In this document: positions 54,440 to 64,000 of the stretch, in pieces
How positions within the stretch are numbered: position 1 is the first letter of the stretch
How the letters are laid out: the number at the start of each line of letters is the position of its first letter
NCBI RefSeq assembly: GCF_017654505.1
Contig: NC_054549.1
Span: 434,001-498,000, forward strand
DNA length: 64,000 nt
Direction of reading: 5' to 3'
Source of the DNA: Polyodon spathula
Lineage: Eukaryota > Chordata > Actinopteri > Acipenseriformes > Polyodontidae
The notes under the pieces: generated by a model
What the model was told of the DNA's origin: nothing
What the model saw: only the letters and a program-made list of their open reading frames with translations
Database searches by the model: none
Translations under genes and position numbers: made by a program

Positions 54440-55032
54440 CTGGCTGTATGACTCCCAGCACACCACACAGCTGCCTTTACCAGGTCTGTATGACTCCCTG
54501 CACACCGCACAGCTGCCTTTACCAGGTCTGTATGACTCCCTGCACACCGCACAGCTGCCTTTACCAGGTCTGTATGACTCCATGCACACCGCACAGCTGC
54601 CTTTACCAGGTCTGTATGACTCCCTGCACACCGCACAGCTGCCTTTACCAGGTCTGTATGACTCCCTGCACACCGCACAGCTGCCTTTACCAGGTCTGTA
54701 TGACTCCCTGCACACCGCACAGCTGCCTTTACCAGGTCTGTATGACTCCCTGCACACCGCACAGCTGCCTTTACCAGGTCTGTATGACTCCCTGCACAGC
54801 GCACAGCTGCCTTTACCAGGTCTGTATGACTCCCTGCACACCGCACAGCTGCCTTTACCAGGTCTGTATGACTCCCTGCACAGCGCACAGCTGCCTTTAC
54901 CAGGTCTGTATGACTCCCTGCACACCGCACAGCTGCCTTTACCAGGTCTGTATGACTCCCTGCACAGCGCACAGCTGCCTTTACCAGGTCTGTATGACTC
55001 CCTGCACACCACACAGCTGCCTTTACCAGGTG
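54440..55032 (+). repeat. 42-bp minisatellite, 14 copies
   Basis: Very uniform units TGTATGACTCCCTGCACACC + GCACAGCTGCCTTTACCAGG. Forty-two is a multiple of three, so several frames on both strands stay open (for example 243 and 195 codons) as 14-residue peptide repeats. With no start context or domain I treat them as non-coding. Confidence 0.95.
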
Positions 55033-55035
55033 AGC

Positions 55036-56006
55036 CAGTAACCTAGAAAAATATCTGGTCTCCAGAAATGTAATAAAATGTTAAAAGTTTACTACACTGC
55101 AGGCAAAAACCCATCGCACTTTATAAACATCAACAAGCAGACTCATGTATTCCCTGGTATTGTTTAATATATATTTCATCATTTTACTCTAACATCATGT
55201 AAACTGACCATGTATGTGTTTTATTTATCAATAATGCTTTGTGATATTATAATTTTGTTTTTTGGGGCAGTGGGTGTATTACAAAATCTCCTCCTAATAA
55301 ATTCCTTTACAGCAGCTTGTACATGATGTGTCAAAAGAGGTGTCTGTGGGTTAAAGACAAAAGGCTGGAAATGCAGTGGACGTTTTTATACACAGGCGTT
55401 AAAGTAACAACAGTCAGGATCTTATTCCCATTCACTTCCACTGTGCTGTGTCCGGGAGATGTCACTGTAATATTATTAAGTGGAGGAGGACATTAACAGA
55501 AGGGATATTTAAAGGGCTTGTACTGTGACCGTATCTTTCACCTCGATGACAATGACATGCCCTTGCTGTCTGGCAGCTGCCACAGTGCTCTAGCAATACA
55601 CATCAAAACATGGCTGCCAGAATCCTACAGCATACTTCATATGAATGAGCTTCACCTGACCTGAGGCAAACACTATTGCAGTAAAAGCAAGCATGTTTCA
55701 CTGGTTCAGTAAATACAACAAACAAGCCAATTGTGCAAGGGATGGTACATAATAAGCAGCTTGAGATAGCATTTGTTTTATTTGTTTTACAGTTTGTCTG
55801 CTATTATGTGGATATTCTGAACATTTAGAAAGGAGGCTCTGGCAAAGATGAAAGATCAAAGTTTTCACATGATTTGAATGGAATGAAGAATGTGTTCTGA
55901 TTCAGCTTTTATGATTCTAATAATACTCATGACATTAATTAGCTTACAATGCTCTTATAATGCTCTTGGGAAACTACCGCCAGACCAAACCACACTACTA
56001 TTATAT
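55036..56006. other. No recognisable feature
   Basis: AT-rich sequence with no supported element. Confidence 0.5.
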
Positions 56007-56011
56007 AACAC

Positions 56012-56614
56012 TGTCACAGGGTAGCCCAGGGGTGATGTCAGACCGGAGACACAGGAACAAAAACAAGGACAGGTACTGCAGGGCAAAATGGCACTGGTGC
56101 CATTTTTAATAAACAAAAAAAATCAAACAAAAAGGATTACAAAAAATAAAGGTACTGGCCAGGCTGGTCGAATTACTTCACTGACGCAGTAAGTTTTTTT
56201 TTGGTTTGTTTTTGTTCTCTCCTCACTCGCTCTATCTCTAACTCCCCAACACTCTCCATGATACGCCTTTTTTATATCCTCAGGCAGGGGATTAACCAGC
56301 TACCAATTAGCTGATTATCCCCCGGCTGCATTCTGCACAGGTTTTCATTCACTGGCAGAGACGAGCTGCCATACCTCGTCTCTGCCAGAACAGACACACC
56401 CACACTCACACACATGCAGCCACGCCATCATTTCAAACAACTAAACAAATATACCAAATCATAACACAAAAATGAACCAGTGCAAAACAACAACACACAC
56501 GGTGGAGGGGAAACCCCATTCTAAAAATAAACAATACAGAATACAAAAATAAACACATTTTAATCTGCAGGGCTTTGCCCTGCCCCCATTTCTACAGTAT
56601 GTGGCCCTGTTGCA
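56012..56614 (-). repeat. Solo LTR with perfect AACAC duplication
   Basis: 603 bp, TGTCACAGGG...CCCTGTTGCA (near-inverted ends), flanked by AACAC at 56007-56011 and 56615-56619. A minus-strand TATAAAAAA lies near 56268-56277 and minus-strand ATTAAA near the left end. It resembles the older LTR at 6853-7365. Confidence 0.9.
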
Positions 56615-56619
56615 AACAC

Positions 56620-57867
56620 ATAATAATATTTTAATGCAAATACATACTTTATTGCAAAACAGATAAGAGGTGATATGTACACATCGGACATTACAGCCTA
56701 TGCTGGGAAACTTGGCCCACCCTTAACAGAGCTGTTATGAAAGTGTTGAACAGCAAAACACTCAAATAAAAAAATAAAAACACTGAAAAAAGTATACAAT
56801 GAACAAACATTGCTTTAAATTTCTACACACATACTAATAATACAAGGCTATTTCTGCATCCATTATTACCTGTCTGATATTCTCTAGAAATTAGTTGCTG
56901 ATTGTATCTCGACTTCGTATCTTTAGAATAAGATCTAATTACGCATGAAGTGCTTTGAGACCTCCATTTAAAATCCAGCATTAAACTTCAACTGCAACTC
57001 CAGCTGCAACTCCCAACTGTAACTGCAACACGACTTGTGCAGCTCAGCTACCAACTGTGTCATACTGTGAAGCTACTGGGCCTTGCTTGGCTAAACAATG
57101 TTGAACCGATTAGACTTTTCCAGCTGCTTGAGCAGGGTGTGGGGAATTCTTTATGTCTGAATGGAACAGAGATTTTAAAACAGATGATGCCAAGATCACC
57201 TCAGTTCCTTCAGGCAATTCCACAATAGAAATTACTTTCTATAGCCATAACTAAACATTGCGGGAACTTCAGGTCAGACTGCATTCAAGACCTACATGAG
57301 TGGACCTTGGAGCAAGGGTTAAAACTATTTGACTTGAATACTTTAGCATTCTCTTTCCAGTTTTTTAATGTCAAATAAAGCTTCCTGAGATATATCATTC
57401 ATACAACTGATTTCACCCTTTCTAAATATTGTATATTTACCTTCTGCATGAAGTCCTCTTATCCCAGATGTCCAAATATCAGGGTGCAAGCCATGCTTTT
57501 AGATGCAGTGATACTGTGCGCAATATGCAGAGTTTAACTGAGGGAGATTCCTGAGCTGATTGAATAAAAGATCATTGCATATACAAGAGAACTCAGACAA
57601 GAAGAATGCATTTTAATGCTGTGGGATACTAAAGATGACTGGGCAGGGACATTGGAGGGTATGACAGGTGAAGGGCAATGAAACAGATTTAAAGTTATAA
57701 TGCAAGACATGCCTGAAAAAAGAGCAGGCTTAACAAACAGTCACTAACCTGGTTAAACACATCAATACAAAATAAACAGAAATAAAGATGGCTTATCGGA
57801 AAGATGGAAGTGCAAAAAATGAGAAGTGCATAGGATGCTTAAACAGGTAAACATAGATAACAGCATA
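56620..57867. other. No recognisable feature
   Basis: The short run AACTTCAACTGCAACTCCAG...CAACTCCCAACTG at 56982-57015 is a small CAACT-type repeat; otherwise nothing. Confidence 0.45.
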
Positions 57868-58645
57868 AAAGATTAATTTTCAAACTGAATGCAGTAAGGA
57901 TTCAAGGAAATGCATGCACATGGCTTAGGAAGTGGTTAACATGTAGAAAACAGAAAGTATTGATTAGAGGAGAAACCTCAAAATGGAGCGAAGTAACCAT
58001 TGGAGTACCATAGAGATCAGTATTAGGCTCTCTGCTCTTCCTAATCGACATTAATGACTTTGATTCTTGTATAGTAAGCAAACTTGTTAAATTTGCAGAC
58101 AACACAAAAACAGGAGGAGTGGCAAACACTGATGCAGCAGCAAAGGTCATTCAAAATGATCTAGACAACATTCAGAACTAGGTAGACATATGGAAAATTA
58201 CATTTAATAGAGAAAAGTGTAAGGTAGTGCACGCAGGCAATAAAAATGTTCATTACAATTACCAATTGAAGAAGGAACCCATGAAACTGATCTAGGAGTT
58301 TATATTGACTCAGAAATGTCTTCATCTAGACAATGTGGGGAAGCTATAAAAAATGGCAACAAAATGCTTCAAAAGTGTTGAATTTAAAACAAGGGAAGTA
58401 ATGTTAAAACTGTACACTGCATTAGTAAGACCTCATCTAACGTATTGTGTTCAGTTCTGGTCACCTCGCTACAAAAAGGATGTTGCTGCTGTAGAAAGAG
58501 TGCAAAGAAGAATGACCAGAATTATCCCAGGTTTAAAAGGCAAGTAATATGCAGACAGACTAAAAAAATTGAATTTATTCAGTCTTGAACAAAGAATACT
58601 GCATAGAGATCTGATTTAAGCATTAAAAATTCTAAAAGGTATTTA
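57868..58645 (+). mobile_element. CR1 LINE fragment, plus strand
   Basis: Aligns with 20450-21250 of the intact LINE. The RT FADD block is mutated (FADN at about 58095-58110) and several stops are present. The best-preserved part encodes EFKTREVMLKLYTALVRPHL and then an FWSPRYKKDVAAVERVQ block (58378-58510). Truncated at both ends. Confidence 0.9.
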
Positions 58646-58789
58646 TAATGGCTGGGTTTACATGCATGTAAAAATCGATTCTACAGTCCTGACTGTGTGA
58701 CACTGTCATGCGAATACATCGTGAAACAGCAAAAGGACATCCTTTTGGTAGAGTGACTTTAAGGGCAGGGTTTCTCACAATAAAGCTGT

Positions 58790-59204
58790 TGTGGAAGAGC
58801 ACAGCTCTGCTCTTTAGAAATTGGCAGGGATGGGGTTAAATTCCCCTACCTGCCTGGGTTTATTATGTTCAGGTGGCTGGGGTTGATTAGTTGATTAACT
58901 TAATTCATGATCAATCAGCTCCAAGCCACCTGACATAAAAGGAGGCCTCTGCTTCTCATTTTGGAAGAGGGAGCTGAGGAAGCAGGTTGGTTTTTTGGTT
59001 GTTTGGAAAGGTTGAATCCAGTGAAGGCATTGCCCAGCCTGGAAATTGTTATTTTTGTAAGTTTTGCTTTTTGTCTTTCTTTTTGTGTTTAAATTGCTTT
59101 GTTTTGGCCCTTGTGCCCTTTCATTTTTGTGTTTATAATAAAATAGTTATTTTTTTGAACTGCAGTCTGTCTCTGGGCCTCTTTCCACTCGCCAGCCTGC
59201 CACA
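58790..59204 (+). repeat. Solo LTR, unexpanded sister of the 46-kb LTR
   Basis: 415 bp, TGTGGAAGAG...CTGCCACA, with perfect GCTGT duplications (58785-58789, 59205-59209). TATA-type CATAAAAG at 58934-58941 and AATAAA at 59137-59142. Between the two arms, where the other copy has 2.5 kb of repeat, it holds a single GAGGAAGCAGGTTGG at about 58976-58990. Confidence 0.94.
59137..59142 (+). terminator. Polyadenylation signal of the solo LTR
   Basis: AATAAA, conserved in the array-bearing copy at 48919-48924. Confidence 0.65.
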
Positions 59205-59424
59205 GCTGTAAAAACCCACGTAAACCTGAGCAGGAATCATGCTTGTGGCTCACAGGATTTCAGCTGTGAAGATCCAGTTCTTCAGACTTAATCTCATGCA
59301 AAATATCTCATGCATTAAACAAATATTTTTGGAATGTTTTCACCAGAGAGGATACAAATCATATGCTGCCGGTGCTGCCCGGTTGCACACACAGGTCTTG
59401 AAGATTTTAGTATCCATGAAGCAG

Positions 59425-61145
59425 AGGTATTAAATAAGCTACAGGAGCTAAAAATAACAAATCACCGGGAGGCCCAGATATGATTTATCCACGGGTGCTT
59501 AAGGAAACAAGGGTTGAAATAAGTCAGCCACTGGGATGGTTACTAGCATGAATAGTATCACTATAGAAACAGGGGAGTTCCTGAAGACTGGAAACTAGCA
59601 AATGTTGTGCCATTATTTCAAAAAGGCAGATAAGACAGACCCAGGTAATTATAGACCTGTTAGTTTAACTTTCGTAACCTGCAAAATGATGGAAGCAATA
59701 TTAAGAGGTAAGCTTGAAGACCATTTATACAGCAACACAATTATAGGGAATAGCCAGCATAGGCTCAGAAGAGGGAGGTCATGCTTTAGCCTAGTGGACT
59801 TTTCTGAGGATGTTACAGCTAATGTAGGTGATGGCAATATTTATGATAAAATATATCTTAACTTTCAAAAACAACCGTTGACAAAATTCCACACGAAAGA
59901 CTTACTATAAGTAAATTTAAATCAGCAGGAATACAAGGGAGGATATGTAATTGATACAGAGGCTGGTTTAAAAACAAAAAGCAGAGCGTAACTATGAGAG
60001 GTGCAAATCAGATTGGGGGGTGTGATGGAGTACTCTTCTCTTCATGTGTATTTTGCATTATTACTACTTAAAATGTATGGGTTGGTTTTTAAAAACATTT
60101 TTTTTTTTTATTTTACAGCATCGATGGTGTTAAAATTCCCCATCCATGCTAAACTCATGTAGAATGTGACCGTCTCCAGATTGATTGCTTTATTGCTACG
60201 AGGCAGAAGATAGGAAAATGGGAACTAGAGAAATACCATAACAATTGCTACTCGTCCAGCACAATACTTGTTTAGTCACAGTGGGTGTTAATTGTCTGTG
60301 TGTTTTGGCCAACATGCCGTTTTGTTTTGTATAGTGCTCTTGTTTAAATCATGCATTATTAAAACAAGCAGCTGCTCATTCAAACCCCAGTACTGTGCGT
60401 CCTGCATTTCCTGGTCTGACGTCACCCGCAAGACATCTTGCCGCAGATGGATATACTTACTGAGGGGTAACCACAAGGGTCTGTACTTGGACCCTTACTG
60501 CTGCCCATTTATATAAGTGACTTGGACCCAGATACACATTGCAAGATTGTTAAATTTGCTGATGATAGGAAACTTGGGGAAGTAGTGGACTCTGAATCCG
60601 TAGCCCAGCTAATTCAAAGGGACATGGAAAACACTGCATATTGGACATAAAAATCCACATTACAAATATAAAATGAACAGTATAGAAATAGGGGGCGAGG
60701 ACTTTGAAAAGGATCTCAGGGTTATTGTGCAGTCATCATTAAAAGGATCTCAGGTTATACTGCAAAAAGCATTGAATACGAGTCTAGAGAGGTGATGTTA
60801 AGAGTATACAGTGCCCTAGTTAGACCTCACCTAGAATATTGTGTGCAGTTCTGGTCACCTCAATACAAAAGAGACATCACTGTACTCAAAAAGGTACAGC
60901 GAACAGCAACTGATCCCAGGACTTCATAACATAAGCTATGAAGACAGGCTAGAATAATGAAATCAGCCTAGAAAAAGAAGGGAAAGCCTGCCAGGGGAAG
61001 TAGTAGGATGTAAAACACTGGGAACATTAAAAGAGACTCAACTCTGTGCTTTGAAATGAGCTCCTCAGTAGGGGAGAATGGGATGCTAACAGGGACAAGC
61101 CTTGATGGGCCGAATGGCCTCTTCTCGATCTCAAACTTTTCTTAT
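59425..61145 (+). mobile_element. Second CR1-type LINE, decayed, interrupted by an LTR-like insert
   Basis: Divergent from the 18-kb LINE but collinear with it: a NHRE-GPDMI-type block (about 59460), NYRPVSLTFVTCKMMEAI at about 59648-59700, GNSQHRLRRGRSC (about 59748-59785), an FQK block, then after the insert PQGSVLGPLLPIYISDL-type sequence (about 60470-60520), KFADD-like sequence near 60550, YSALVRPHLEYCVQFWSP (about 60800-60855) and a 3' end GATGGGCCGAATGGCCTCTTCTCG. Many stops and frameshifts. Confidence 0.85.
60030..60445 (+). repeat. LTR-like insert in the LINE, GATGGA flanks
   Basis: 416 bp flanked by GATGGA (60024-60029 and 60446-60451). It ends with GGTCTGACGTCACCCGCAAG..GCCGCA, as in the LTR at 38009, and has an ATTAAA near 60357. 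The left edge does not start with TG, so the LTR start may be mutated or the true boundary a few bases off. Confidence 0.65.
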
Positions 61146-61977
61146 CAGAAATATTTTCTATCTTTGATGCAGTTGGTGTCTTTTTCGTTGAAGCCAACTA
61201 AACCAGCTGGTTAATAAATTCAGTGTCACTGGTAGTGCGTCAGTAAGGCAAATATTTGTTATATTTATTTTAAGTGATACAAATATGTATATTTACAGTA
61301 TTCTTTCAGAATTAGGATTTTTCACCAGGAACTGCATATTACACATCAATGGGTAATTGACAGGGAAATCCTGAAATCTGTGATAACAGTGAATAAATAC
61401 ATCCTTAGTCATGGCTGATCGTGGGTATGCTTTCAGCTGTGGAAGGCATAAAAAGCTGTGCCCGGTAATAATATTAGACATCAGGATTGTAAGGTGGGTT
61501 CTTATATGATATAATTAGTGCCTAGCTTTTATGTAGGACTCATAGTATAACCGCAACTAAACATTGTCTGATAAGCACCCCTCAGAGAGCCCTTCTCCAC
61601 ACTGCAGTACAATGGTACTTCACAGCTAACAATGTATCCATGTGTTCATTGTGAATTATGTTTGCTTTTTGTAACCAGCTATCCCTTAGGCAGTCATGGA
61701 AATGAGCTTTTCATTTGAATAGTCTGCTCTGGTAAGATTATTGGTCAAGAGATGAAGTAAGTTTACTGTTCCTGTGCTTTAATAAATTTGTGAAGAAAAG
61801 AGCTTTTAAAGGATCACTTATTTGACGACAAACGCAGATGTTATGAGACATCCGCATGAATCCTGTCAAATTACTTGTTTTATTTTTCTGAACCTCATAC
61901 TAATTCTTTTTTCTTAATGTAGCAGAAATAAAAGATAATGTGTGTTTCTTAACAAAAGCACTAACACTTTCTGGGGG
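61146..61977. other. No recognisable feature
   Basis: AT-rich sequence with no supported element. Confidence 0.5.
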
Positions 61978-62432
61978 TGTAGCAGGGCAGGATCCCTGCG
62001 CAGGAGGTGGGTTTTTTGTGTGTGTATGTGTTATAAATAGGTGTGTGTGATTATTGTAAACAGTTAATAAAGAACCCGACGCTCCTGGGAGAGCCTGTCT
62101 GCTGTGTGACTGCCAGCTGTGGGATACTAATCAGCAGGTAGGTGTGTCCCAGCGGGGCGTCAGGTATAAAAAGGTCCCATTTACACACCTCAGGCCTCAC
62201 GCATGAACCCACAGACGTGTGAGGAGGACAGCATCCGCTCCAGAGGGAAAGAACCAAGGAGTAATACATAAAACCTTCAACTATCAGAAGGGTTCTGTGA
62301 AGATGCTGGCGGAGCAGATCTATGTCAGTTTAGGGATGTTAATCCCACAATAGTACAGTGAGGGTTTCGTAATGTAGCAGGTTCCTGGAGTGGGACCCCC
62401 TGTGTAGGAGAGTAGCACACTCCATTTTCACG
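61978..62432 (+). repeat. LTR-like promoter region upstream of the AT-rich minisatellite
   Basis: TGTAGCAGGGCAGGATCCCTG at 61978 and TGTAGCAGGTTCCTGGAGTG near 62373 are two similar starts. A TATA-like TATAAAAAGG lies at about 62164. It may be one or two LTR pieces, with the polyadenylation part beyond the minisatellite (AAATAAATCC near 63351). Boundaries are uncertain. Confidence 0.35.
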
Positions 62433-63268
62433 ACTTTTATTTGTAGTGTTTTTATTTGTAGTGTTTTTGTATAGTGTTTTTATTTGTAGTGTTTCTGTAG
62501 AGTTTTTATTTGTAGTGTTTTTGTATAGTGTTTTTATTTGTAGTGTTTTTATAGTGTTTTCATTTGTAGTGTTTTTGTAGTGTTTTTATTTGTAGTTTTT
62601 ATTTGTAGTGTTTTTATAGTGTTTTTATTTGTAGTGTTTTTGTATAGTGTTTTTATTTGTAGTGTTTTTATAGTGTTTTTATTTGTAGTGTTTTTGTATA
62701 GTGTTTTTATTTGTTGTGTTTTTATAGTGTTTTCATTTGTAGTGTTTTTGTAGTGTTTTATAGTGTTTTTATTTGTAGTGTTTTTGTAGTGTTTTTATTT
62801 GTAGTGTTTTTGTATAGTGTTTTTATTTGTAGTGTTTTTATAGTGTTTTTATTTGTAGTGTTTTTGTATAGTGTTTTTATTTGTAGTGTTTTTATAGTGT
62901 TTTTATTTGTAGTGTTTTTGTATAGTGTTTTTATTTGTAGTGTTTTTGTAGTGTTTTTTTTGTAGTGTTTTTGTAGTGTTTTTATTTGTAGTGTTTTTAT
63001 AGTGTTTTTATTTGTAGTGTTTTTGTAGTGTTTTTATTTGTAGTGTTTTTATAGTGTTTTTATTTGTAGTGTTTTTGTAGTGTTTTTATAGTGTTTTTAT
63101 TTGTAGTGTTTCTGTAGAGTTTTTATTTGTAGTGTTTGTATAGTGTTTTTATTGTGGTGCTTTTTGGTACTGCTTTTATTTGTAGTGTTTTTGTAGTGTT
63201 TTTATTTGTAGTATTTTTGTAGTGTTTTTGTAGTGTTTTTATTTGTAGTGTTTTTGTATAGTGTTTTC
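62433..63268. repeat. AT-rich minisatellite, GTGTTTTTATTTGTA units
   Basis: Over 800 bp of alternating GTGTTTTTATTTGTA and GTGTTTTTGTA/GTATA modules with irregular period (about 17-45 bp). ORFs through it (for example 62711-62965) are by-products. Confidence 0.93.
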
Positions 63269-63417
63269 ATTTTGCCTTTTGTACATTTGAGTATATGCCC
63301 TCCATGCGCTACCATTGCTGGTAGTGGCACTTGAGCTCAGTTTGTTTGTAAATAAATCCTGTGTGCTTGTGGGACATTGTGTCAAGCTGAACCTCTGTCT
63401 CGATCTCCTGCCTGTCA

Positions 63418-63962
63418 CTTCATTCCAGGATTGGAAGTCAGCCATCACAGAAAGGAGGAGGATCCACAATACTGCAAGTCTTTGCCCCAAAATGGTCACC
63501 GATGTGTCAATTGTAGATTGGAGGAAAAGCAATTGCACTCGCTACCAAAAGGGGCGTGACTGGTGATATAAAAGGGGATTTGGCTTAGCAATCTGTTCCT
63601 TCGTTAAGGTTAGGGCTAGGGTCATCCTTCAGGAAAAGCCCGGAAGGACCCGTGTTGTGTTTATTGTTCTGTGAGTGTTTTGTTTGTTTGTCACTAGTTG
63701 CTACTGTTTGTTATTATCAGTCAACAGCTAACACATTCCGGAGCTGTCGCCAGAAGCCAGCACAAACTCGAACATCACTGCACCTGTCTCACGATAAACT
63801 GTATTTACACCACGAGCACTACAGCACTCACCCAGGACAGGTGACTGTGTTTGTATAGTGGGTTTGCACTTTTAAAGCACCCTTTCTAATTGGATCATCA
63901 CCTGTCTCTTCTTGCGCACTGCATCACTCCTACACCTGTACCCTGCCAACCACGTTGCCACA
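63418..63962 (+). repeat. Gmr1-related LTR, plus orientation, 5' part missing
   Basis: Matches the reverse complement of the 1840/12384 LTRs from the CATTCC..GGAAGTCAGCCATC block onward: CAATTGCACTCGCTACCAAAAGGGG, ATATAAAAGGGG (TATA-type box, about 63569-63580), AATCTGTTCCTTCG, CCGGAGCTGTCGCCAG, and the end CACGTTGCCACA at 63962. The first 80-100 bp of the family are absent. Confidence 0.75.
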
Positions 63963-64000
63963 CTCCCCTATACGTTTGCATCTATAGGGAGGAGCAAGGT

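Noticed and set aside
54310..55046. ORFs of about 195-243 codons on both strands with a 14-residue repeat
   Set aside because: A 42-bp minisatellite is divisible by three, so open frames are expected on both strands; no start context or domain.
62711..62965. 84-codon ORF rich in Phe and Val
   Set aside because: Lies entirely in the AT-rich minisatellite.

Overview
This window is vertebrate nuclear DNA, most likely from a fish, and it is made almost entirely of transposable elements and tandem repeats. The evidence is a CR1-type LINE with a TTCTTATG 3' tail, L2-type LINE pieces, a Gmr1-type Ty3/gypsy element, DIRS/Ngaro, hAT and Tc1-like remnants, and very abundant microsatellites. A non-teleost ray-finned fish (sturgeon, paddlefish or gar grade) is my guess from the repeat mix, at low confidence. 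I found no host protein-coding gene, rRNA, convincing tRNA gene or CRISPR array. Nearly all open reading frames are shadows of transposons or of tandem repeats.

Layout. 0-7.3 kb: an L2 LINE tail, two Gmr1-related LTRs, and a candidate 1.4-kb DNA transposon with inverted ends. 6.8-13.2 kb: an older LTR interrupted by a full-length 5.7-kb minus-strand Gmr1-type retrotransposon. That element has both LTRs, a perfect 5-bp target duplication, a primer-binding site, a SCAN-like gag, protease, integrase, then RT-RNase H; all its genes are broken. 13.2-18 kb: a telomere-motif minisatellite, a solo LTR, a Tc1 end and a 43-bp minisatellite seeded by LINE sequence. 18.0-21.7 kb: a CR1 LINE with an intact endonuclease-RT ORF and the tail of an ORF1 esterase, flanked by unusually long (about 165-180 bp) direct repeats. 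24.4-27.1 kb: DIRS/Ngaro-like gag, RNase H and recombinase fragments. 29.5-31.1 kb: L2, LTR and CR1 fragments joined together. 32-33.3 kb: minisatellites. 34-38.6 kb: nested gypsy pol remnants and three solo LTRs with perfect target duplications. 41.7-43.7 kb: a decayed hAT transposase. 46.1-49.0 kb: an LTR whose start region has expanded into about 2.5 kb of GAGGTT-type hexanucleotide repeat; an unexpanded solo copy of the same LTR lies at 58.8-59.2 kb. 50-51.2 kb: three long TA tracts around DIRS and LINE pieces. 52.8-55 kb: CT, 19-bp and 42-bp repeats and a hAT MITE. 56-64 kb: solo LTRs, two CR1-type fragments (one carrying an LTR-like insert), an AT-rich minisatellite and a partial LTR.

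The most interesting points are the LTR-seeded hexanucleotide expansion placed just after a TATA box (with its unexpanded sister copy in the same window), the integrase-before-RT gypsy element with a SCAN-like capsid, the CR1 insertion with a very long target duplication, and a LINE-coding-derived minisatellite. All boundaries and similarities were read by eye; no database search was possible.
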